The translations under genes were made by a program, and so were the position numbers. 64,000 nucleotides of DNA from Deltaproteobacteria bacterium (GTDB taxonomy: Bacteria; Myxococcota_A; Polyangia; Haliangiales; Haliangiaceae), in NCBI GenBank assembly GCA_020630875.1, contig JAHDIH010000001.1, positions 682,001 to 746,000 on the forward strand. Direction: 5' to 3'. Under the pieces are notes generated by a model. That model saw only the letters and a program-made list of their open reading frames with translations. It searched no databases and was not told where the DNA came from. Below are positions 41,878 to 48,692 of the stretch, in pieces (the first letter of the stretch is position 1; each line of letters opens with the position of its first letter).

Positions 41878-42297
41878 CTAGTGCACAAAGTCTGGTTCTT
41901 TTGCTGCAATTTCTTCGGCTAGCACCTGTGACAACTTTGCGTTGTTTGCGTAAATAATCCAGTGCTCCAATAGTACGGAATTTGTCGCGCGCTTGTCATA
42001 GAACGGTCTGATGGGATTACCTTGCTTGCATCGCCAAAGGAATTTCTTTTGTGAAATTGCACTCCAAAGTTTTACGGCTAATCCTTGGCCTCTGAGATCG
42101 GGAGCGATCGCAAACTTTGTCAGGTAGTCTCCTTCGAAGATCGCGCATAACTTAAAGTGGTCGTCCACGAAAATTTCGGTGTGATTCCGCTGCCAGAAAA
42201 GTGGGGACAGCGATGCACCAAAAGAGGACTCGAGCAACGCCGTGACTTGCGACTGAATGTCGTCGAATGGCGGTAATCTTTGGTGGATGGTAAACAT
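41878..42297 (-). CDS. Stand-alone GNAT domain of N-acetylglutamate synthase type
   Basis: 139 residues. The sequence KFAIAPDLRGQGLAVKLWSAI (about 60-80) is the acetyl-CoA-binding motif A, and FLWRCKQGNPIRPFYDKRATNS with HWIIYAN (about 85-120) matches the DUF619-type acetyltransferase domain normally fused to an N-acetylglutamate kinase fold. Here the domain stands alone. It could make N-acetylglutamate for arginine synthesis or have taken another substrate. No other arg gene is nearby. It shares a 152-base intergenic region with the LeuA-like domain gene. Confidence 0.72.
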   Translation of the reverse strand: MFTIHQRLPPFDDIQSQVTALLESSFGASLSPLFWQRNHTEIFVDDHFKLCAIFEGDYLTKFAIAPDLRGQGLAVKLWSAISQKKFLWRCKQGNPIRPFYDKRATNSVLLEHWIIYANNAKLSQVLAEEIAAKEPDFVH

Positions 42298-42437
42298 TTT
42301 TAAGAGGTGCTACTTATCACGACAGTCTAGCTTGTGAACTGACACGAAAGCTTGTGAAGTTTGTCACTGCAGCCTGTCAGAAACTCAGCATTTTAGTGGG
42401 CTGTTGTTTTTTCGAGGCGGTAGTCAGAAGGATCATT

Positions 42438-42443
42438 TATAAT
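42438..42443 (+). promoter_or_regulatory. -10 element of the LeuA-like domain gene
   Basis: Consensus TATAAT ends 6 bases before the GTG at 42450, consistent with a leaderless transcript. No good -35 was found. Confidence 0.45.
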
Positions 42444-42449
42444 TAGAGA

Positions 42450-43049
42450 GTGAGCAGCAATCCAGACATTAATCTCGATTTGATAAAAAAAGTGCTGGGG
42501 AGTAGCTTCCTTGCTCTAAAAGTTACGAAACTAGACTTCTCGGAAAATCTCGTGTCTGAGACCACTGAGGTCAGCGTTCGAATAGACCACCCCGATAAAA
42601 CGTTTGCGGAGATCAAGGGGACGGGGAAAGGGCTCGTGGACGCACTGTTCAAGGGTCTCTTGTCGCGTTACGCAGAAGAGTATGAGTCGCTTAAGTCGAT
42701 TCGATTAGACACTTTCAGTGCGGGAATTAGCAAGGAGCCTACTAAAGAGAGCAGTGGGGTAGACGCGGCGGCACAGATTACTTTGGGAATAAAAAACTCT
42801 GAGGGGACGAATTTCGCATTTTTCAATGAGTCTTTGTCGCTGGTGTCTTCTACGGTTCGCGTAGTGGTCTCTGCGGTCGAATACTTTGTAAATGCGGAAC
42901 GGGCTTTTGTAACTCTGCACGCTGCAAGAAAAGATGCTCGTGAACGAAGACGAGAAGACTTAGTGACTCGCTACACCGCAGAGATCGCGGAAGTGGTGAA
43001 GTGTACCTCTTACGCCGAAGTTATCGAAAAGATGAAGTCGGAAAGCTAG
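42450..43049 (+). CDS. Stand-alone LeuA-type allosteric domain protein
   Basis: 199 residues. The segment TTEVSVRIDHPDKTFAEIKGTGKGLVDALFKGLL (about 35-68), a SIRLDTFSAGIS strand, a GVDAAAQITLGIKNSEG strand and an FFNESLSLVSSTVRVVVSAVEYFVN helix (to about 150) follow the order of the regulatory domain of 2-isopropylmalate, citramalate and homocitrate synthases, where GxGPVDAL is the hallmark. The catalytic TIM barrel is absent and a charged helical tail follows. It may sense an amino acid or regulate a synthase encoded elsewhere. The start is a GTG with a -10 six bases upstream. Confidence 0.6.
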   Translation: MSSNPDINLDLIKKVLGSSFLALKVTKLDFSENLVSETTEVSVRIDHPDKTFAEIKGTGKGLVDALFKGLLSRYAEEYESLKSIRLDTFSAGISKEPTKESSGVDAAAQITLGIKNSEGTNFAFFNESLSLVSSTVRVVVSAVEYFVNAERAFVTLHAARKDARERRREDLVTRYTAEIAEVVKCTSYAEVIEKMKSES

Positions 43050-44449
43050 CGCAAGCGCTCTTTGCAGCCGAAGCCACAGGTGTCGCTGCGTCCGCATTGG
43101 TAAGTGCATTGCGCCGCTTGCGCAAAAGCATTGAGGGCATCTGTCCCTCCTGTGGGAAAAAATTTTGAGACCGCGGCCTGTACTGCGATTTGTTCAATAT
43201 CAGTGTATGGGCTGCTGATATGACCAAGGCGAAATAATGTGTCCCGTACCTCACGGGGGACCGGCTTGGGGATCGCAATAGTTTGCGCTAGGGCCCCCAG
43301 ACTTTGGAGCGTTTCTGCTATCCACATCACGCTTTCTGCATTGAGACATCCTTCAAATACCTTTGAGATTTCTGCAAGTATCTCTTGTCCTGTACTTTGT
43401 TTTTCTAGATCGATTGCTACTTCCGAGTTTGCGGCGCAACGTTGTGCAATGACCGACGCCATAAACAGACCGCCCGTATCAACTTGTGGAGTTTCACTCA
43501 TGCTCATGTCTCCGTGAAAGATACCGCTAAGTAGATTGTTTTTCGAAAGCTCCCCAAAAGTCTCCGTCGCCTTACTTTCTCCTTGTCTTTGAAGCAGCAT
43601 TGCAGCAACGCCAATGCGATAGAACGTCTCGGAGGGAGATTCCATCCAACTTTCGTATTCAAAGCCAAATTGGTTCTTAGGGGCAGCAGCTTTTTCTTGC
43701 TCGGCCCACCACTGTAAAATCGCTTTTGCGGTGGTTAACTTGGACTCGTTAGTAAGCTTCCCCATGGTTGCTACTGGTTTAGGAGCTTCGTGTGGCGAGG
43801 AGTAATTTACGGCGGGGAGAAGCACCTCTTGTTCTACCGAAGCTGTTGCCACAATGGCGGCCTTCGGCGTGCTCTCAATTTCTGGCGCCACTTCCGTTTC
43901 TTGCGGCTGGATGTCTTCTTCACAGAATTCATCGTAGTCGAAAGCTTCTGCCAAATCAGTGAATGCCTCAGCGGCAGCCCCCAGTCCGAGGGAGATTCCA
44001 ACTTTTTTAGTGATTTCCAAACCTAAAGACATATCAAGCCAAGCCTGCAACGACTGACGTGAGATTCCTTTGCCTCGGTAGGCGGAAGAGTCAATAATCG
44101 AAAATAGTTCATCCCGACTGTGCACTCTTTCCTGAAGGCAACGAAAAATCGCTACGAATAGTGGTGGGTTGGCATCCCACATCCTCTGCACTAATGCTTG
44201 TTCTGGTGCTTCCGCGGAAGCAATTTCGAGCGCTAAAGGACTGGGGCTTTTCATTTTCGAAGAAATCTGTAGAAATTTCTGCAAGCCAACAGCCGACTCT
44301 TTGATATATAAGTTATTGTCTTTGAGACGTTTTCGAAAGGTAACGTAGTCGCTGACGTCTACCGAGCCCTGCAAAATGCTAAGTAATTCCTGCATGTTAC
44401 GGCGGTGGTCGCTGCCTGGGAACTGCGGAAATTCAACGATTTGCGGCAT
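43046..44449 (-). CDS. Large hypothetical protein with Cys-rich end
   Basis: 467 residues from the ATG at 44449; the frame extends to a TTG at 44536 but nothing supports that start. The sequence is mainly helical with no signal peptide: a helical N-terminal region (about 15-175), an acidic linker (CEEDIQPQETEVAPEIES), a second helical region (ATAKAILQWWAEQEKA to about 440) and a C-terminus with four to five cysteines (CTYQCGRSDTCGFGC) that could bind a metal. No family recognised. It is divergent from the kinase gene at 44503 and ends overlapping the LeuA-like gene by 4 bases. Confidence 0.68.
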   Translation of the reverse strand: MPQIVEFPQFPGSDHRRNMQELLSILQGSVDVSDYVTFRKRLKDNNLYIKESAVGLQKFLQISSKMKSPSPLALEIASAEAPEQALVQRMWDANPPLFVAIFRCLQERVHSRDELFSIIDSSAYRGKGISRQSLQAWLDMSLGLEITKKVGISLGLGAAAEAFTDLAEAFDYDEFCEEDIQPQETEVAPEIESTPKAAIVATASVEQEVLLPAVNYSSPHEAPKPVATMGKLTNESKLTTAKAILQWWAEQEKAAAPKNQFGFEYESWMESPSETFYRIGVAAMLLQRQGESKATETFGELSKNNLLSGIFHGDMSMSETPQVDTGGLFMASVIAQRCAANSEVAIDLEKQSTGQEILAEISKVFEGCLNAESVMWIAETLQSLGALAQTIAIPKPVPREVRDTLFRLGHISSPYTDIEQIAVQAAVSKFFPTGGTDALNAFAQAAQCTYQCGRSDTCGFGCKERLR

Positions 44450-44502
44450 TACTAATTTCAACACTGCATGGGGCTGCTGCCAACCACATCTGCTATCAAA
44501 AT

Positions 44503-46029
44503 GTGGACGATTTTTGCGGTTCACTAACACACCCAAGCAAAAACTGTGTGAAAATCAAGTGGGTGGGGGAGCCAGAGAAATTTGGAGAGTACATTGTCCA
44601 TGAACAGCTTGGTGTTGGTGGCATGGCAACGGTACATCGCGCGGTAAAAAAAGGCATCGAAGGATTTGAGCGTGAAGTCGCGTTGAAACGTTTGCTGCCG
44701 CATTTAGCTGCAGACGATAAGTTTGTCACATCTTTTGTTCGCGAGGCACGTCTTGCCTCACTTCTGCAACACACCAACGTCATTCAGATTTACGACCTAG
44801 GAAAGGAGTCGGACGGATATTTCATCGCCATGGAGTACGTTCGCGGATTTGATCTTCGGCAAATCTTGAGACAAACCGCCTATTCAACGGGGCCAATGCC
44901 GATACCGATTATGTTGGCTCTACTAGGTCAGTTGTGCGACGCGCTTGAGTACGCCCACCATGCTAAAGATCCCCAAACCGGAGACCATTTGGGGATTGTA
45001 CATCGCGATATCTCTCCTTCTAACGCTTTGGTATCGACCAGCGGTCATCTCAAAGTAATTGATTTCGGTGTAGCAAAAGCAAGGACGGAGTCTCTAGCGA
45101 CAAACTCAGGTCGTTTGAAGGGAAAGTTTTCCTACATGGCTCCAGAGACACTACTCGGTACAGAGCTGGACGGTAGATCCGATATATTCTCAGTTGGCGT
45201 AATGGCTTGGGAGTTAATTACTGCGAGACCACTTTTCTCGGCTCATAGAGACTTCGATGCCATTAAGGCCATCAGAAAACAAGAAGTCTCAAGACCTTCT
45301 CGCTACAACCCCGAGTGCCCCAAGGAGCTGGATGAAGTAATACTCCTTGCTCTCGTTAAAGAACGAGACCGCCGCTGGCAAAGTGCTGGAGCGTTAAGGA
45401 ACGCTCTTGATACGATTGCGCTGACGTTGAGTGAGCGTGCTAGCTATCGCGATACGTCTGAGTGGATGGAGTGGCTCTTTAAGCAGCCGGCAGCGGGGGA
45501 CAAGAAGAAACCTGCGCCACGACCGCCTTCATCTAAGCCACCGAGTGTCGCGCCTACGGAGGTCTTGGCGCCCAGGAAGGCGAGAGCCCTTACGGATGAC
45601 GAGATTGCAAGTATCGAAATAATGTGGCCCCAGGGCCGAGATGAAAAGCAAACGTCTCCTCCTACAGTGGCAGAGAAGTCTAAGCCTAAAGCTGCCAGTA
45701 AAAATGTTATTGCACCATCTAAACCAGCGCCAAGCCACCTGGCGAAGTCGCTGGATGCGAAGAGGGCTTCGACAGAAGATGAAACGATTCTTTACGCAGA
45801 AGCGAATAAGTCTGCGCAAGTTAAAGAAGCGATTTCGAAATACCAAGATATGGTTTCAAGCGAAGCTCCTGCAGCACCTGTTACTGCAGAAGTACCCGCT
45901 ATGTCATCTCCTAAGTCTGTGGTAATGGAAGTTCCTGAGAAGGGAACTTCCATTTTAACCGTAATCGGAACAGTGGCCTTACTTGCCGCTATTGCCGCGG
46001 CGATTTATTTCTTTCTCTACATGAACTGA
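44503..46029 (+). CDS. Membrane-anchored Ser/Thr protein kinase
   Basis: 508 residues from GTG 44503; GTG 44548 or 44560 just before GEPEKFGEYIVHEQLG are also plausible. The kinase domain (about 26-300) is complete: Gly loop LGVGGMATVHRA, VALKRL lysine, VREARLASLLQH, catalytic loop HRDISPSNAL, DFGVAKA, MAPETLLG. A Pro/Lys-rich linker (about 325-475) and one C-terminal membrane helix (about 485-505) follow, leaving only a few residues outside. It is of the PknB-like eukaryote-type kinases abundant in myxobacteria. Unlike the 33429 kinase it is an RD kinase. Confidence 0.9.
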   Translation: MDDFCGSLTHPSKNCVKIKWVGEPEKFGEYIVHEQLGVGGMATVHRAVKKGIEGFEREVALKRLLPHLAADDKFVTSFVREARLASLLQHTNVIQIYDLGKESDGYFIAMEYVRGFDLRQILRQTAYSTGPMPIPIMLALLGQLCDALEYAHHAKDPQTGDHLGIVHRDISPSNALVSTSGHLKVIDFGVAKARTESLATNSGRLKGKFSYMAPETLLGTELDGRSDIFSVGVMAWELITARPLFSAHRDFDAIKAIRKQEVSRPSRYNPECPKELDEVILLALVKERDRRWQSAGALRNALDTIALTLSERASYRDTSEWMEWLFKQPAAGDKKKPAPRPPSSKPPSVAPTEVLAPRKARALTDDEIASIEIMWPQGRDEKQTSPPTVAEKSKPKAASKNVIAPSKPAPSHLAKSLDAKRASTEDETILYAEANKSAQVKEAISKYQDMVSSEAPAAPVTAEVPAMSSPKSVVMEVPEKGTSILTVIGTVALLAAIAAAIYFFLYMN

Positions 46030-46034
46030 CCGCG

Positions 46035-46739
46035 TTATTTCATAGGTTGTCCATTTGGATAGTACCAACTGCTGTGCCTTGTATTGATGCCGTTGGTGGC
46101 AATTTTTCCGTTTGGATAATACCAGTTCGCGTTGTTAGCTCCCGCCCACGAAGTAGCCAGCCTGCCATTGGGATAATACCAACTCGCGTTCTTTCTACCG
46201 AACCATGATGTGGCGCGTGTGCCGTTCCGATAATAGGCCGTGTCTCCCGAGTTAAATTTGTCGGAGCACAAAGTGGCAATCATTTCATCAAACTGTGAGC
46301 TGTCTCTTCCATCTTCAAGCCACAGACGTTGTATTTTGTTCACGTTTACACAACCTGGATGCTGAACGTAGCCGGTCCGGTGATGGCGTTGACGATTTCG
46401 TTTTTGGGTTCTAACGCCGCTGGTACGTTGGTTTCGATAAACGTCGGTGGTCCGTAGTTTATGACGAAACCAACGCTTGGCATTGATTTTTGTTCCATAT
46501 TGAACCCGAACCATTCGCTTGGCTCGTTTTCCGTTACTTTTGTTTACAAGTTTAACTTCGTAGTTTCCGCCATTCTCGAATCCCACAAAACTTAACGTAG
46601 ACCTAGCAGGAATGGTCGCGTAATGCGTACTCGCTACGTATACGTCAATGGCATGGTTACCTGCCGTTATACTAAGAGGGGTCGCACCAGCAACAGATGG
46701 AAAAGCAAAGAAGGCGAGGGCGGAAAATAAGTGCTTCAT
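46035..46739 (-). CDS. Secreted protein with WYYPNG repeats
   Basis: 234 residues. Signal peptide cleaved near residue 19 (PSVAGATPL). A beta-type domain (about 20-80, GNHAIDVYVASTHYATIPARSTLSFVGFENGG) is followed by a very basic stretch (about 85-125) and then four tandem units of about 20 residues with the core [YW]-YY-[PR]-NG (TAYYRNG, SWYYPNG, NWYYPNG, SWYYPNG; about 165-232). Such Tyr/Gly repeats resemble MORN- or YwqK-type units. Possibly cell-wall or lipid associated. The C-terminus ends on the last repeat. Confidence 0.75.
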   Translation of the reverse strand: MKHLFSALAFFAFPSVAGATPLSITAGNHAIDVYVASTHYATIPARSTLSFVGFENGGNYEVKLVNKSNGKRAKRMVRVQYGTKINAKRWFRHKLRTTDVYRNQRTSGVRTQKRNRQRHHRTGYVQHPGCVNVNKIQRLWLEDGRDSSQFDEMIATLCSDKFNSGDTAYYRNGTRATSWFGRKNASWYYPNGRLATSWAGANNANWYYPNGKIATNGINTRHSSWYYPNGQPMK

Positions 46740-46787
46740 ACTTACTTACACGCACGTCGCCTCCTTTTTGTTCAATTTTAATCTGAA

Positions 46788-48692
46788 CTATTTGCAACAC
46801 CGAAAACCAACTGTTGGAAACAGAAAGTTGTCGTCGGCAACCGCAAAGTCGTAACTGCACTCCATCCCCCCCGCAGGAGTCGAGTAGGCACCTCCGCGTT
46901 GCGGATTAACACCTGCACTTCGTGGGGCGGTCCATTCTTTTACGTTACCAGATAGGTCGTAAACGCTCCCGCCAGATGTGTTGGCGAAACATTGGGGACG
47001 CGACCCCGTGGGCAATAGGCCATCTTGGTCCCCGGCAGTCTGGGAGTCGAAATCATAGTCGTTGCCGTTGCAAGTGTTAGGATTGTAAGTCGTACAAGAC
47101 GAGCCTTGCGACCAGCGGCAACTGCTTCCTGCTTCGCAGACCTGTTGCCATTCGCTTTCCGTGCAAAGGTTGGCACCAATGGACTGACATGCTGCTTCGG
47201 CGTTGATGGCATTGATACTTGTCCATGGAAGACGGTTAGCTTCAGAGCATACGTGAGAGGTAATCGCACCAGAGCTGCTGGAAGTGGCATCCGGTTTTGA
47301 TGCTTCGTACTTTTGAACTTGGAATCCTCCAAAAGAAACCCATTGCTGTAGCGCGCCTGGGTTGTCATCGATGACGCCATTGCAGTCATCATCCTGATAG
47401 TTGCAGGTTTCCGCTGTAGGGGATTGACCTGGACTGGTAACGTTGCAAACTACCGGGTCGCTCGAGTTGGCTGCGCAGGTATAGGTCCCTGAGCCTTGGC
47501 ATATTCCTATCCCGGTATCAACGCATGGCATGAATAGTAGAGGATCTCCTTCATCTGTCGCGCCATCGCAGTCGTTGTCGATTCCATCGCATCTGGTTTC
47601 TTCCACTAGATTGCCATTACCGTCGGTTTCGACATTAGCGCTGTAGTTGCATCTCCATCCGTTCGCGGTACACGTCGGAACCGCACCTGAGCATGCGCCG
47701 TCGGAGTCGCAAATATTTGGTGGGGTTAGGTTTTCGTCGATCTGCCCATCGCAGTCATCGTCGATCTGATTGCACGCTTCTTGGGTGCTTTGGAACTGGC
47801 AGGGGCCGTAGTTGCAACCTGTTGCTAGGCTGTTGTCGGTGTTCCAGTAGCCAGGATCGCAAACTGCGATGGCGCAGCTTCCGCCGTTGCAGCTCATTGT
47901 AGCATTGGGAGCGGAACAAACGTTTCCGCAACTTCCGCAGTTACGAGCGTCGGTAGTGAGGCTAAATCCATTGAGGGCATTGCCATCGCAGTCGTGATCG
48001 AGCCCATCGCAAAGTTCCGTAGTGGGATTGACAGAACCTACGCACTGATTGGCCCCTCCCACGCATTGCAGGGTTCCCAAAGAGCACTCTCCGGTGTTGG
48101 TAAGTCCACAGCTTCCGCCGCTGGCTAGTCCTTCGTCGAAATTGCCGTCGCAGTCGTTGTCTAGGCCGTCACATTGCTCTGCAGCAGCGGTCACCTGACC
48201 AACACAAACGAGGTTGCCTCCCGCTTGGCATTGAGTTACGCCGGTTTGGCACTCGCCAATATTGGAGCCGCAAATTTGCGCTCCCGAAGGATTATTTTCA
48301 TCTGTATTGCCGTCGCAGTCGTTGTCGAGGTTGTCGCATTGCTCTGCTGCGGGAAGGGTTCCCCCGTCGCATACTACCGCTCCGTTTTGGCAGGCAGTGA
48401 TACCGGTTTGGCAAATCCCAAGATCGTTTGAGCAGTCGACGCCCAGCCCGGCGATGGGGAGTTCGTCAATTTGTCCATCGCAGTTATTGTCAATGCCATC
48501 GCAAATTTCTGCTCCGTTGGGAACGCATGCGTCCGGCAGTACACCGTCGTTGAGTGGTGTGGCGTCGTCGATGGTGGCATCTACCATGGCGGCATCAAGT
48601 AGATCGCTTGGGCAGTTCTCAACGCAAATTTTTTGCTCTCTTAAGTCGCACGAGCAAAATGCGATGAAGAAAATAAGTAAGACGTTACGCAT
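46788..48692 (-). CDS. Lipoprotein with MopE-type repeats and FGE/SUMF1-like domain
   Basis: 634 residues. Lipobox-like FCSC near 11-14. Residues about 60-440 hold repeated CDGIDNDCDG-type units (at least six), the putative metal-binding motif of MopE-like myxobacterial proteins. The C-terminus (about 450-634) is an FGE-sulfatase/SUMF1-like domain: YEASKPD, NLCTESEWQQVCEAGSS-CRW, GSVYDLSGNVKEW, QRGGAYS, VGFRCCK. Related domains occur in surface proteins without enzyme activity, so formylglycine generation should not be assumed. It has a GGAGGC ribosome-binding site and overlaps the upstream VWA gene by 8 bases. Confidence 0.85.
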   Translation of the reverse strand: MRNVLLIFFIAFCSCDLREQKICVENCPSDLLDAAMVDATIDDATPLNDGVLPDACVPNGAEICDGIDNNCDGQIDELPIAGLGVDCSNDLGICQTGITACQNGAVVCDGGTLPAAEQCDNLDNDCDGNTDENNPSGAQICGSNIGECQTGVTQCQAGGNLVCVGQVTAAAEQCDGLDNDCDGNFDEGLASGGSCGLTNTGECSLGTLQCVGGANQCVGSVNPTTELCDGLDHDCDGNALNGFSLTTDARNCGSCGNVCSAPNATMSCNGGSCAIAVCDPGYWNTDNSLATGCNYGPCQFQSTQEACNQIDDDCDGQIDENLTPPNICDSDGACSGAVPTCTANGWRCNYSANVETDGNGNLVEETRCDGIDNDCDGATDEGDPLLFMPCVDTGIGICQGSGTYTCAANSSDPVVCNVTSPGQSPTAETCNYQDDDCNGVIDDNPGALQQWVSFGGFQVQKYEASKPDATSSSSGAITSHVCSEANRLPWTSINAINAEAACQSIGANLCTESEWQQVCEAGSSCRWSQGSSCTTYNPNTCNGNDYDFDSQTAGDQDGLLPTGSRPQCFANTSGGSVYDLSGNVKEWTAPRSAGVNPQRGGAYSTPAGGMECSYDFAVADDNFLFPTVGFRCCK

